Source of the DNA: Noviherbaspirillum malthae
GTDB taxonomy: Bacteria; Pseudomonadota; Gammaproteobacteria; Burkholderiales; Burkholderiaceae_D
Reading direction: 5' to 3'
Length of the DNA stretch: 64,000 bases
Assembly: GCF_015352985.1 (NCBI RefSeq)
Contig: NZ_JACYXF010000021.1
Coordinates: 1 to 64,000 of the forward strand
The translations under genes and the position numbers were made by a program. The notes beneath the pieces are model-generated. The model was not told the origin of the DNA. It ran no database searches and saw nothing but the letters and a program-made list of their open reading frames with translations. Each line of letters opens with the position of its first letter. Position 1 is the stretch's first letter. This document shows positions 18,713-28,251 of this stretch, one piece after another.

Positions 18713-18861
18713 CATGCCATGAGATCGTGTCTTTTTCCGCCTGCCCGCGTTGTGCTCGTCATCCATGGCACCGCCATGGATTCCTGATCCTGCAACCCCG
18801 GCCTTGCTAGCCGAAGAAATCCATCGTTCTCATCTGGCACGTTATACATCGGGATTGGTAT
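18693..18861 (+). repeat. MITE-like element with ATACCAAT ends, copy 1
   Basis: About 169 bases bounded by ATACCAATCCCAA and GGGATTGGTAT. Inside are CATGCCATGAGATCG and a central stem around GTCATCCATGG. A second copy, inverted, lies at 31941-32099 and a short derivative at 59940-59981. It carries no gene of its own, so it would need a transposase from elsewhere. Confidence 0.7.
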
Positions 18862-18960
18862 GAGAGCGGTTGTCTTGACCGGCTTGGCTGATCACGGCCC
18901 GAAGCGGATTCAAGACTCTCCCAGCGGCCTCCATTCAAGCCCGATGCGCCCGCAACAACG

Positions 18961-19305
18961 TCAGATTTCGCCTCTTTGGCAAACATCCGACCTGTGTGCC
19001 GGGGAAACACCGGGCTGATACACCTTCACGGCATCATGCAGCGCCACGATGCGGTGCACTGCTTCACTGAGCTGGGCGGCGTTCATGGCATCGATGCAGT
19101 CCCGGATTTCCGCATGCAGGCGTTCGCTCGTGCGTGCATCGATGGAGCCGACCAGCCACTGATGATGATGCCGCGCTTCGCTCGGCAAGTCCTTCTGGCG
19201 CAGCCGTACCAGGGCCCGGTACGCTTCGATCAGCCGCAGTCTGATTTCACCCCGTTTCCGCAATGCACGCACGGCGCGCTGCAATTCATGCCACGCATCT
19301 GCCAT
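18961..19305 (-). CDS. Hypothetical protein, paralogue of the gene at 30954-31373
   Basis: The 114-residue product has no known domain. It matches its paralogue along most of its length: MxDAWHExQxAxRALRKxGEIR, LIEAYRALV, KDLPxExRHxHxWLVxxID, then QLSEAVxRIVxLHDA. It looks helical and soluble. ATG 19305 is chosen because GGGAGG lies 7 bases before it and the paralogue starts at the same place. It is surrounded by other small unknown genes. A regulatory or adaptor role is possible but not shown. Confidence 0.65.
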   Translation of the reverse strand: MADAWHELQRAVRALRKRGEIRLRLIEAYRALVRLRQKDLPSEARHHHQWLVGSIDARTSERLHAEIRDCIDAMNAAQLSEAVHRIVALHDAVKVYQPGVSPAHRSDVCQRGEI

Positions 19306-19404
19306 TGTCCGGCCTCCCGACAATCGTTTTGCTTTTCATGGAAGGACAAATATATGCGGTGCAGCATAAATAGCCAATCCCATAAATATGCGTCAGGCGA
19401 TAGA

Positions 19405-19483
19405 CAAAACAAAGCCGAGGGCTCGCGCGCTCGGCTGAAAATGGTGCTGGCCTTCCTAGGGGCACTACTGATGTGTGGTGCCC
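19405..19483 (-). ncRNA. CCCTAGGAAGG-hairpin element, copy B
   Basis: Minus strand order: GGGCAC/GTGCCC stem, CCCCTAGGAAGG, spacer, AGCCGAG/CTCGGCT stem, TTTGTTTTG. It lies 54 bases after the stop of the DUF5710 gene, so here it could also be that gene's terminator. Confidence 0.45.
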
Positions 19484-19536
19484 TGGTGGCGATTGGTTCG
19501 GTCCGCAATTGCAAGGCTGCCCGGACTCCCGGATGT

Positions 19537-19938
19537 TTACGCCTTCGGCAGCCAGCGTTCGAACTGCCCGGGCTCCACGCCTTGCGGCGCATACCATTTC
19601 TTCTTCGCGGCATCCCAGCGGGCGCCCAGCGCCTTGGCTTCGTCCTTCTCGGCATAGGGTACGTTCAGGTAAAACCGGTCCGATCCGGAGGAAGAGGAGC
19701 GCGGCCGCTGGCTGCGCGGCGCCGGCTGCGCCTCGTTCTGCGAGGTGCCGGAGCCGCCCTGCACGTAATGCCACGCCACCCCGAATGCGGCTTCCACGAC
19801 AGGGCGGGTTGTGCCGTCAGCCAGAGTTTCGATGTACTCGGTGCGCTCTTCGGCGACATGCATGCTGACATAGGGAGGATCGAAAGGTGGTGCGGAGACT
19901 GGCATGTCGAATTTTTCTATCGTGGAATGAAAAGGCAT
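19537..19938 (-). CDS. DUF5710-domain protein
   Basis: The last 45 residues of this 133-residue protein match DUF5710: FYLNVPYAEKDEAKALGARW, then KKWYAP and the end FERWLPKA. This short domain is often fused to DNA-processing proteins such as primases or topoisomerase-like proteins and may bind nucleic acid. The rest is a poorly conserved N-terminus and a low-complexity linker (PRSQRPRSSSSGS). No clear ribosome site is seen. ATG 19905 is an alternative start. Confidence 0.65.
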   Translation of the reverse strand: MPFHSTIEKFDMPVSAPPFDPPYVSMHVAEERTEYIETLADGTTRPVVEAAFGVAWHYVQGGSGTSQNEAQPAPRSQRPRSSSSGSDRFYLNVPYAEKDEAKALGARWDAAKKKWYAPQGVEPGQFERWLPKA

Positions 19939-20141
19939 GAAAAGGAAATGGACCCGGGCCTTGCAAGCATGGTTCCTTGCAGGCAGGTTGCATCGGCCGG
20001 GATCGCCCGAGTGCGAAACTTTAGCCTGATTGTTGAATCAGCGCATCATCGATTTATGGGGCTGATGCGGCGGAAAGCTATCTCGACGCCACGCAGCGCG
20101 GTTCGGCCACGCTGCCGCAGCGCCGATTGTGATCAACATTG

Positions 20142-20570
20142 TCATGAACGGTTGAACACATCGTCGATACCTTTCTTCAGCATCCTCACTGCCTCGTCCC
20201 TGCCGAACTTCTGGATCATCCCGCCGAGATCGGTGAAGCCGTTGGCGCCGAGCGCCCTGGACGCCGTGCGCATGCCATGCACGATGGCCCGCGAATAGCT
20301 GTAGCGCCGGCTGGTATCGAGCATGACGAAGAAAGGCAGCCGGCCGAACACCGGCCTCGATCTGACATGCTGCAGCAGATCGAATACCGCGCCGCCGTCG
20401 AAATGCACGCCCGACACCACGATGTCCACACCGTCATCAAGAGCGGCCTTCGCGGCATCCAGGGTATGGCAGTAGACGATGCGGTAGGCATCGCCGAGAA
20501 AGGACTGGACGAGGGGAACGTCGTCCTCTCGTACCGCGATCAGCAGGGTTTGGGGGAGCGTCTGGTTCAT
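20142..20570 (-). CDS. Degenerate response-regulator receiver-like protein
   Basis: The 142-residue protein has the length and strand/helix order of a receiver domain: TLLIAVRED, then VDIVVSGVHFDGGAVFDLL, LPFFVMLD and a late GANGFTDLGG. Where a receiver has its phosphorylated Asp (DLVLLD), this one has DIVVSG, so the Asp is replaced. It is likely not phosphorylated in the normal way. A TTG start at 20603 or ATG 20585 is possible. No output domain is present. The assignment rests on pattern only. Confidence 0.5.
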   Translation of the reverse strand: MNQTLPQTLLIAVREDDVPLVQSFLGDAYRIVYCHTLDAAKAALDDGVDIVVSGVHFDGGAVFDLLQHVRSRPVFGRLPFFVMLDTSRRYSYSRAIVHGMRTASRALGANGFTDLGGMIQKFGRDEAVRMLKKGIDDVFNRS

Positions 20571-20774
20571 GGGAAGGATTTGCATCGGCTGCAGCGCCGA
20601 CAACCATTACATCACATGAATGCCATGCCGTCTGCCGTACCGTGCAGCAGGTCTGATACCGGCAATGGCAATCAGCCTCACCAACCGCAGAATGCTGCCT
20701 TCAGCGCTCCAGTCTCCACGATGCCTTGCTCGTGTTTCGCCGGATCATTCCGCCAACGTGTCCTGCATCGGCTT

Positions 20775-22328
20775 CTATCGAATCACTGGCAAATACTCCA
20801 TGCCTTGAGACGTAATGCCAATCAGGTTTGCCTGGTTTTCCGGACTTTCGCTGAAGCCCACCAGAGCAGAGATGACCGTTGCGCGTCCGGACGCCATTTC
20901 ATTCATCCACCAGTCGAAGCCCGCCTGTTCCGGCTCCCTGTGCAATGCATTGTTGTACAGGTGGGTAATCAATTCCGAATGGCTTGGCGTCACACCGTAC
21001 AGTGCCTTGAATTCCGGCGAATTGGTGAATCCCGCTGCAGCATCGGCCAGCATTGCACCATGCTCCAGATAATCGATCCAGTAACCCAGGCCGCTCTCGT
21101 CCGGCTTGCGATTGAAGGCGGCCTTGTAGAGGCGGTACGCCTGCCCCGCAATGCCTTCGGTATCGAAAGCCACTGCCTGATCCCGAAAATAAATGCGCTC
21201 GATATTGACCAGCGTGTCCCGGCCTTCGGCTCCCGTCTTGTCGGAAACCAGGATGGTGTCGCCGATGCGGCTGATGACGGATTGTGCGCGCGTGCCGGAA
21301 TAAGCCACGATATCGAAGCCGAGGCCGCCATCGACGGTGTCATTGCCCATGCCCGGCGTGAAGCGGTTGCTTGCATCGTTGCCGGTGATCTGGTCGGCAT
21401 AGGCGGACCCGATGACATTCTCAATGGTGACGCCGAAGGCAATCGACACATTGCCAATTGCCGGCGTAAAACCGTTGGCAAGTTTGCCGATCGAGCTGAG
21501 TGCGCCATCCTTCAGGTTGATCTTGCTGCCGGCAGTGACGGCGGAGACGTCGATGGTGTCGTTGCCGCCGCTGTCGTTGATCACTTCCAGCCTTTGTCCG
21601 GAAGCATTGACGAAGGCATAGGTATTGTCCCCGGCGTTGTAGGCCTGCGCTCCATACAGGTACTGCAAGGAAAGAATGTCGTAGGTGCCGTAGAAGGTCC
21701 GGTTCTGTCCCTGGCTGACCCCGTTGTAGGACATGACGGTATTCGACTCGGAGTCCTCCGACTGCCCGAGAAAGTTGCCCGGTTCCGAAGTGGGCGCCGA
21801 GCCTGCGTTGTAATTGCCGGGATGCTTGAGCCCGAGCGCATGTCCTATCTCATGCACCAGGGTCGCGTAGGCATAAGTGCCAGGCTTCACATTCCCCAGG
21901 TTCGACGCATTGTCGCGGTTGATATAAATATCACCGGCATCCATGCCGATGACGGGATCGGGGAAATAGGCATATCCGTCCGAAGTCGATCCTTGCGAAT
22001 TGTTGCCCAGGCGGATCGAGCCGTAGCTATAGGCGCTATCGGCAACTTCCTTGAAACTGATATTGAACTGCGCCTGGATGTCCGCGAAGATCTGCCTGAC
22101 TGCGGACTTCTGCTCGCTGGTAAAAGACAGGAACCCGATCTTGTTGCCGTAAGCCGTATAGACGGGCGCGGCCGACATGAAGCTGTAGGTGACTTCTACA
22201 GGGGTACCGGGAGCGCCTGCCCTGTTCCACCGATAAGCCGAATCCTCAAGCAGCACATCGATACGATAGTCGCCGCTGATGGTGTTGCTGATGATTGTTG
22301 ACTGCGAGGTCCCGGTGACACTGGGCAT
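20775..22328 (-). CDS. Serralysin-like M10 metalloprotease with C-terminal DUF4214 module
   Basis: A 517-residue zinc protease probably exported by the type I system. The metzincin motif HEIGHALGLKH is at 159-169 (ligands His159, His163, His169; catalytic Glu160), with the Met-turn VMSYN at 198-202. A single RTX-like stretch follows (GMGNDTVDGGLGFDIV), fewer than in classical serralysins. The C-terminus is a DUF4214 module: AYRLYKAAFNRKPDESGLGY, then FSESPENQANLIG and the end GMEYLPVIR. No Sec signal is present. ATG 22328 is chosen for its GGAAGG ribosome site. Four other proteins here share the module. Confidence 0.9.
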   Translation of the reverse strand: MPSVTGTSQSTIISNTISGDYRIDVLLEDSAYRWNRAGAPGTPVEVTYSFMSAAPVYTAYGNKIGFLSFTSEQKSAVRQIFADIQAQFNISFKEVADSAYSYGSIRLGNNSQGSTSDGYAYFPDPVIGMDAGDIYINRDNASNLGNVKPGTYAYATLVHEIGHALGLKHPGNYNAGSAPTSEPGNFLGQSEDSESNTVMSYNGVSQGQNRTFYGTYDILSLQYLYGAQAYNAGDNTYAFVNASGQRLEVINDSGGNDTIDVSAVTAGSKINLKDGALSSIGKLANGFTPAIGNVSIAFGVTIENVIGSAYADQITGNDASNRFTPGMGNDTVDGGLGFDIVAYSGTRAQSVISRIGDTILVSDKTGAEGRDTLVNIERIYFRDQAVAFDTEGIAGQAYRLYKAAFNRKPDESGLGYWIDYLEHGAMLADAAAGFTNSPEFKALYGVTPSHSELITHLYNNALHREPEQAGFDWWMNEMASGRATVISALVGFSESPENQANLIGITSQGMEYLPVIR

Positions 22329-22783
22329 GATACCTTCCGACAAAAAACCTGCGTCCGCAGACGCATCGGAAAACATGCCGATGACGATCTCCGAACATGC
22401 GTTTTCCGTTCAGAAATTTTACGTCTCGCCATTCTTTTATGCCAAGCATGTCGGAGGTTTGATGCGAGAACGTCAACGCCAATAAACAACAGCATGATGC
22501 AATAAAGCATGACGAGCAGGCTGATATCCGTGGGAGGCAGCCTCGTCAGGAGAGTTTCGTCGTGCCAATGAGCCATGTCATATACGTCTGCCCGGAAACA
22601 TGAGCCCGCACAATATTGGTGCCCGGCACGATGCGACCATTACCTCAGGACTTGTTGAGTCCTTCATACGCATGCAGTGATGCGCGATTGCGAGGCGAGC
22701 CGCTGCCGTGGCAGCTGCTGTTGCCGCTTCCGTGATTGCGCTGCTGCATGCGTGCCTTATCTTTACGAGGGAGACCTGACTTA
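22329..22783. other. Divergent intergenic region between two DUF4214 genes
   Basis: Both neighbours start outward from here. I find no CRP-type palindrome and no convincing promoter hexamer pair. Short frames look like shadows. Confidence 0.35.
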
Positions 22784-23719
22784 ATGGCTACAATCAATTT
22801 ACTCGCCCCATCCGCCGCCAACATTCCGGGCGCATGGAAAGGCGCGGTCACCAGGACTACGCCGACCGAAATCGTTATCAGCGACGGCACGCATACCATC
22901 AGTTATACCGGAACCTTTCAATACAATGCAGGCGCGATCGCAGGCGGCACCGTCACAGGTTATGACGTGTATCAGGGCACGCAACTGACCGCTCGCGCAA
23001 CCGGCATCTCCGCCAATGTGACTCCCATCGACAATGTTCTCGGAGGCGGCGACGTCGGCGAATCGTATGCCTACACGCTGGCGGCAGCCGACACCTTCAC
23101 AGGATCCGCCGGCAACGACGTCATTCGCGGCTACGACGGCAATGACACGATCAACGGCGGTGCCGGGATCGACACTGCAGTGTTCTCCGGCAACCGGGCC
23201 GATTACACCATCATGGCCATCACCGACGGCCCGACCATCACCGGCTACTCGGTTCACTCCAGCGCCAACAATGAAGGTACCGATACGCTGGTGAACGTCG
23301 AGCGCCTGCGCTTTGCCGACACGTCGGTAGCCATCGACATCAACGGCAACGGCGGACAGGCCTATCGCCTCTATCAGGCTGCATTCGACCGCACGCCCGA
23401 CAGCGCCGGCCTGGGCTTTCACATCAGGGGACTGGACAACGGATTCAAGCTGGCTGACATTGCGCAGAACTTCATCGACAGCCCGGAGTTCGCGAGCCGC
23501 TACGGCAATCTGGATAACACCCAGTTCGTCACCCAGCTCTACCGCAATGTGCTGGACCGCGAGCCCGAAGCCGCAGGGCTTGCATTCCATGTCAATAACC
23601 TCAACGGCAACGCCTTGTCGCGCGCCCAGACCCTGGCCAACTTCTCCGAATCGCCGGAGAACCAGGCAAACCTGATCGGCGTCATTCAGGACGGCTTCAG
23701 CTTCACACCGATCATCTGA
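22784..23719 (+). CDS. RTX/DUF4214 exoprotein, unknown N-terminus
   Basis: The 311-residue protein has no Sec signal. Residues 1-95 form an unrecognised beta-rich domain (TPTEIVISDGTHTISYTGTF). A short RTX calcium-binding stretch follows, GSAGNDVIRGYDGNDTINGG, then the shared linker (VNVERLRFADTSVAIDI) and a C-terminal DUF4214 module ending FSESPENQANLIG and GFSFTPII. The ending suggests type I export. ATG 22784 is preceded by GAGGGAG, 11 bases away. It is divergent from the M10 protease gene. The function of the N-terminal domain is unknown. Confidence 0.85.
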   Translation: MATINLLAPSAANIPGAWKGAVTRTTPTEIVISDGTHTISYTGTFQYNAGAIAGGTVTGYDVYQGTQLTARATGISANVTPIDNVLGGGDVGESYAYTLAAADTFTGSAGNDVIRGYDGNDTINGGAGIDTAVFSGNRADYTIMAITDGPTITGYSVHSSANNEGTDTLVNVERLRFADTSVAIDINGNGGQAYRLYQAAFDRTPDSAGLGFHIRGLDNGFKLADIAQNFIDSPEFASRYGNLDNTQFVTQLYRNVLDREPEAAGLAFHVNNLNGNALSRAQTLANFSESPENQANLIGVIQDGFSFTPII

Positions 23720-24275
23720 TCGGTTGGCGGCAATCCGGGCATCCGGATCACACGCATGCCGGTCGTCTTGCAGATCGGCATGCGCGCAACAACCCATGCG
23801 GCCTCAGCGCGGCCGCGAAGCGCTCCTCAAACGATGGCAGGCTCACGCACAGCAATGACATGGCCGGGCGCCTGGAACAACATCACTCCCGCCGGCCGGA
23901 ATCCAGTCCAGCCGAAACGTCACACGCATGACCGCGGATGCATGCTCCGGCTGCATGTCACCATACGACCCGCTGCACTGCGCTCTTCCTTGACCTATCG
24001 ATGCAGGTCCTCACAGCCAGGCCGAAAGCACTTTAAGCAAGCAGTCATCGCGATGCGTTAACACGCAATGCCGCTTCGACGCTTATCAAGCTGCAACTTT
24101 ACCTATTTCGTAATATTATCTTGCGCCTCTTTCACTTAACGAGAGCGTCTTTCCTATGGATGCCTCGCTTGATGAAAAGGCAATATTTTCGCTCGATGCA
24201 ATGTTCCTCATCCACAGAACCGAGGACGCCTCCATGTAGGTCATTTTCTCTTGTCGCCTCTTTTTGCCAAGCAGC
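23720..24275. other. Intergenic stretch without recognised features
   Basis: About 550 bases with only short frames lacking ribosome sites. The last 200 bases are AT-rich and presumably hold the promoter of the glycosylation trio. Confidence 0.35.
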
Positions 24276-26438
24276 ATGTTATTTAAAAAAAATCAAAATC
24301 AAGCGCTGTCCGGGTCAAATGAGCGCGTCGTCAGCCCACAGGCAAGGAAGCGGCTGATCACATCCAAAGGTGCGGCGATCGTCGCGGCGCTTCTTATCTC
24401 CTTGTTCATGATCTGGGTGACCTACCCCTCGAGCTTCCTGAATGGCCAGGGGGAATACTTCGAAGGCGGCGATGCAGCTCAGCATGTGACCGGGTGGCTG
24501 TTCTATGCGCATGATGGCTGGCACTTCCCCTTGCTGCATACCGTTCTTCTGAATTTTCCGCATGGCACATCGATTGCCTTCACAGACAGCATTCCACTGG
24601 CCGCCCTGCTTTTCAAGCCGTTTGCAGCCTGGCTGCCGGAGCAATTTCACTACATAGGATGGTGGCATGCAGTGGCTTACCTGGTGCAGGGGCTGGGTGC
24701 CGTCGCACTCATCAGGGCATTGGGCGTACGTCACCTTCCCGGAGCCATTGCGGCGGTGGCAATGTCTACCATGTGGCCGACACTTTATTGGCGCATGGGA
24801 CATACATCATTGATGACGCATGGTCTCATCCTGTTTGCGCTTGCATTGTATTTTTCCGGGCGCAAGGCGGGCGACAACACGGCGCGGATCGGGCTGCTGT
24901 ACATTGCCCTTTCGGTCACGGCATTACTGATTCACCCGTACCTGTTCGCCATGTGCTACACGATCTTCATTGCTTACCTCGTAGATCAGGGCTTGAGCGG
25001 CAAGGGATGGAAGAAACAGGGCGGGCTGTTTGTCCTGTCCCTGGCCATGATTGCGCTTGTCGGCGGCGTACTGGGTTATTTCAGCCACGGCAACACAGTG
25101 ACATCCGGCTTCGGAGAATATGCATTGAATCTTGCCGCGCCTTTTTGCGGCGGCACCCTGATCGAGTGCCCGATCAGGGGACCTTTGATATTCGGTGAAA
25201 GCTTCACTTACTTCGGAGCCGGCGCATTGACGATCATTCTGGTCGGAATTGCCGTACGCCTCAGCACCTCCATTTCCCTGCTAAGGCGTTACCCGGCACT
25301 GATCGTTTTGATGGTTCTGTTCCTCATCTATGCGATCTCTCCGACGGTTCGCTGGGGATCTTACGTTGCCGTCCCCCAGCTGTACAAAATACCTGCCTCG
25401 CTCGAAACGCTGACGGGAACCTTCCGTGCGGGTGCGCGCTTTTTCTGGCCGGTCGCCTACCTGATCTTCTTTGGAGCACTCGCAGCGGTGCTTCGGGCAT
25501 CTTCCTTCCTGGCGGCCGCCGTACTGATCGTCGCACTGCCGTTGCAATGGATAGATACCAGCTACCTGCGCTTCACCGTGAGAAGCCTGGCTTCCGGCCC
25601 GGCGCTGGACAATCTGGCGAATTGGAATGCCGTACTGAAGGATGTGAGCGCGATTCGCCTTTATCCCGCCTACACATGCGGCGATGTGTCGGACAAGGAA
25701 TACGTGCAGGCGCAGCGCATCGCCGCCTATTACAAGAAAACACTCGATACAGGCCATATCGCACGACTGAAGGTGGATTGCGAAGCCAATGACAGCGAGT
25801 TCAAGGGACCATTTACCGCCGGTGAGTTATACATGCTTCCGCTCAAGCAATTGAGAACGGTGCAGCTGAAACTGCCTGTCGGGTTCCACGAAGCGGCAAG
25901 ACGCAGCGAATGCGCAGAGACAAAGCAATTTATCCTGTGCAAACCGGGAACCGACGCCGCCTACTGGGCGGACAAGAAAATAGAGGCACGGCCGATTTCC
26001 GCTCTGGAGGCCAACTCCGTGCAGTGGGATGCAGCGCAATTGCCAAGCAAAATCGGCCGTGTTTCCGGCACCCAGCGTCAGGCTGACGCCTCCGATGGCG
26101 CAGGGTTTCTTACATTCGGTCCTTATGCAAAAGCGGCTCCCGGCACTTATCGATTCAAACTGGTTTACGATAGCGCCCAATCTTCGGAAACCAGGGTCGG
26201 CCGGTGGGATGTTGCCATCATGGATGACAAGGCTACGCTGACACCGCTATCCCAAGGCGACCTGTACGGTTCAGCCGGAGTGAAAAAAGAAATATCAGGC
26301 GAGTTCGTCATTGAGGCCAATGCTGCCCGAAAAGTCGAAGTCCGCACGTATTTCAATGGAGCACATGATCTGCGGGTTCACCAGCTGACGATAACCCGTC
26401 AAGGCCTGGATGCTTCCAGCGCCCAAATAAAAGAATAG
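24276..26438 (+). CDS. Multi-pass membrane glycosyltransferase-like protein (DUF6311 type)
   Basis: The 720-residue protein has about ten membrane segments in the first 440 residues (GAAIVAALLISLFMIWVTYP is the first) and a periplasmic C-terminal domain. An acidic loop after the first segment (GEYFEGGDAAQHVTGW) is typical of GT-C lipid-sugar transferases. It resembles DUF6311 membrane proteins. Next to a bactoprenol-sugar synthase and a small flippase-like protein, it is the likely transferase of a GtrABC-like system that adds a sugar to a surface glycan or protein on the periplasmic side. ATG 24276 is used; TTG 24264 is also open. Confidence 0.75.
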   Translation: MLFKKNQNQALSGSNERVVSPQARKRLITSKGAAIVAALLISLFMIWVTYPSSFLNGQGEYFEGGDAAQHVTGWLFYAHDGWHFPLLHTVLLNFPHGTSIAFTDSIPLAALLFKPFAAWLPEQFHYIGWWHAVAYLVQGLGAVALIRALGVRHLPGAIAAVAMSTMWPTLYWRMGHTSLMTHGLILFALALYFSGRKAGDNTARIGLLYIALSVTALLIHPYLFAMCYTIFIAYLVDQGLSGKGWKKQGGLFVLSLAMIALVGGVLGYFSHGNTVTSGFGEYALNLAAPFCGGTLIECPIRGPLIFGESFTYFGAGALTIILVGIAVRLSTSISLLRRYPALIVLMVLFLIYAISPTVRWGSYVAVPQLYKIPASLETLTGTFRAGARFFWPVAYLIFFGALAAVLRASSFLAAAVLIVALPLQWIDTSYLRFTVRSLASGPALDNLANWNAVLKDVSAIRLYPAYTCGDVSDKEYVQAQRIAAYYKKTLDTGHIARLKVDCEANDSEFKGPFTAGELYMLPLKQLRTVQLKLPVGFHEAARRSECAETKQFILCKPGTDAAYWADKKIEARPISALEANSVQWDAAQLPSKIGRVSGTQRQADASDGAGFLTFGPYAKAAPGTYRFKLVYDSAQSSETRVGRWDVAIMDDKATLTPLSQGDLYGSAGVKKEISGEFVIEANAARKVEVRTYFNGAHDLRVHQLTITRQGLDASSAQIKE

Positions 26439-26442
26439 AAGA

Positions 26443-27384
26443 ATGGCCAACAAACCTTTAGTAAGCCTCGTCGTTCCGCTGTACAACGAAGAAAGGCATG
26501 CCTACGACAATCTGCGCGCGATCCTTTCGCTGGCAGAAACCTCATGGGTCGATTTCGAACTGATCGCGGTCGACGATGGTTCCCGCGACATGACCGTGAA
26601 AGAAGTCGAACGTGCATCGGCACAGGATTCGCGCATTTCCGTCATTGCGTTCACACGCAACTTCGGCAAGGAAGCCGCCATTCATGCCGGGCTGGAACAG
26701 GCCAGGGGTGAAGTGGCGATCGTGCTCGATTCGGATCTTCAGCATCCGCCCGCGCTGATTCCGCAAATGCTGGAACTCTGGCGCGGCGGCGCCTTCGTGG
26801 TCGAGGCGGTGAAAAGCCATCGCGGAGTGGAAACCTTCTCGGGCAAACTATTTGCCAAGACGTTTTATTTTCTCTTCCGCCACCTCGCCGGGCTCGATCT
26901 CGCCGGACACTCCGACTTCAAGCTGCTCGACCGCAAGGTCATCGAAACCTATCTCGCCTTCCCCGAGCGGCACAGGTTCTTTCGCGGCTTGATCGGATGG
27001 GCGAAGTTCCCAAGTGCGCAAGTTCCGTTTTCGGTACCAGAGCGCGCGGGCGGCGGAAGCCAGTGGAACAAGCTCAAGCTCATCCGCTACGCGATCAACA
27101 ACCTGACGCATTTTTCCAGCCTGCCGTTGCGCCTGGTAACCTACATCGGCCTGGGCACCCTGTGCATAGGCGCCGCAGTCGGCATCGTGAGCCTGGCGCA
27201 GAAATTCCGCGGTGCGGCGATCGACGGTTTCACCACCGTCAATCTCCTGGTCATTCTCATGGGCGGAGCGATCCTGCTGGGGCTCGGCATCGTCGGCCAT
27301 TACCTCGCTCTCATCTACGATGAAATCAAAGGCCGGCCCAGCTACCTGATCAAGCCCTGGAAAAAGGATTCTTCCAATGAATGA
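26443..27384 (+). CDS. GtrB/DPM1-type glycosyltransferase family 2
   Basis: This enzyme moves a sugar from a nucleotide onto undecaprenyl phosphate on the inner face of the membrane. The 313-residue protein has the GT2 core VSLVVPLYNEE, VDDGSRD, and metal motif LDSDLQHPP. A DPM1-like segment (GLDLAGHSDFKLLDRKV) and two C-terminal membrane helices (VTYIGLGTLCIGAAVGIVSL and LLVILMGGAILLGLGIVGHY) follow. It starts 4 bases after the DUF6311 gene and overlaps the next gene by 8 bases, so the three form one operon. The donor sugar cannot be told. Confidence 0.92.
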   Translation: MANKPLVSLVVPLYNEERHAYDNLRAILSLAETSWVDFELIAVDDGSRDMTVKEVERASAQDSRISVIAFTRNFGKEAAIHAGLEQARGEVAIVLDSDLQHPPALIPQMLELWRGGAFVVEAVKSHRGVETFSGKLFAKTFYFLFRHLAGLDLAGHSDFKLLDRKVIETYLAFPERHRFFRGLIGWAKFPSAQVPFSVPERAGGGSQWNKLKLIRYAINNLTHFSSLPLRLVTYIGLGTLCIGAAVGIVSLAQKFRGAAIDGFTTVNLLVILMGGAILLGLGIVGHYLALIYDEIKGRPSYLIKPWKKDSSNE

Positions 27385-27718
27385 GCCGCTGATTGCCTTC
27401 TTTGCGGTGCTTTGCAACGTAACGGCACAACTGAGCATGAAATACTCCAGCCATGAAACGCTGGCCAACAAGTGGAGTTACCTGACGTCTCCCTGGCTGC
27501 TGCTGGCAGTGGCCCTGTACGGCCTCAGCTTCCTGCTGACGATACGGGTTTTTGCGGTGAACCCCTTGAGCGTCGCATCGCCGACGATGGCCGGCGCCAC
27601 CTTCTTCCTGATCGCAACCAGCAGTGCGCTCCTCTTCGGAGAAAGCTTCGGCCTGCAGAAGGCGGCCGGAATCCTGCTGATTTTCGTGGGAATATTTTTT
27701 CTTACCCGGTCGCAGTAG
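27377..27718 (+). CDS. Small four-helix membrane protein of the SMR/EamA type (ArnE-like flippase)
   Basis: The 113-residue protein has four membrane segments, including LIAFFAVLCNVTAQLSMKY, PWLLLAVALYGLSFLLTI and GILLIFVGIFFLT. It resembles ArnE/ArnF subunits that flip undecaprenyl-linked sugars. It overlaps the GtrB-type gene by 8 bases. In classical gtr operons GtrA fills this role, so here an SMR-type protein seems to replace it. It could also be a drug exporter, but the operon context favours flipping. Confidence 0.8.
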   Translation: MNEPLIAFFAVLCNVTAQLSMKYSSHETLANKWSYLTSPWLLLAVALYGLSFLLTIRVFAVNPLSVASPTMAGATFFLIATSSALLFGESFGLQKAAGILLIFVGIFFLTRSQ

Positions 27719-28251
27719 GATCGCTTGCTTCCCCCAGCATGGAGATGTGCATTGCGCATATCGGCCTGACCACGAAAGCGCATGAAGCAGAAAGCAGAAA
27801 GCCGAGGAGCTTGCGCGCCTCGGCCTCAATCGACTTCCTAGGGTCTTGTCGCCACTTTACGACAAGACCCTATCTAAGGCTTGCCTTTTCGCATTTTGTT
27901 TCATTTGGTTTGCATAAGTCAGCCCGGCCCTTTTACCGCAAGTAGCATTGCATCGGCTGTGCATCATCAAGCAACAACGGCACATGCGGCTTGGCAAGAA
28001 AGGGCACCGAACGGGCAGCAGCAGCACCGCCACGCTGCTCGAATCTCCAATGCGCAAGCATCACGGATTTTTGCGTTGCCCAGGCTTTTCGACCAAGTGC
28101 GGCGTGGTATGCTTTCCCTCAATCAACAAGAGACGGGGACGGAGCCAAAGCGGCCTGACCAGCGCAGGCATGACATGGAAAGTGGAAACGATTTCCAACC
28201 CGCCCCCGGATTCACCGAGCACACGAAAAAGCAACCCGCAAGCCCGCAATC
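27719..28251. other. Intergenic region with CCTAGG hairpin element copy C
   Basis: Besides the element at 27790-27871 I see no gene or clear promoter. Frames such as 27948-28334 look like chance. Confidence 0.35.
27790..27871 (-). ncRNA. CCCTAGGAAGG-hairpin element, copy C (possible small RNA)
   Basis: On the minus strand a perfect 12-bp stem (AGGGTCTTGTCG with CGACAAGACCCT) comes first, then AGGAAG, then stem GCCGAGGCG/GCTCCTCGGC and TTTCTGCTTTC. The genes on either side are on the plus strand, so no minus-strand gene needs a terminator here. Confidence 0.5.
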
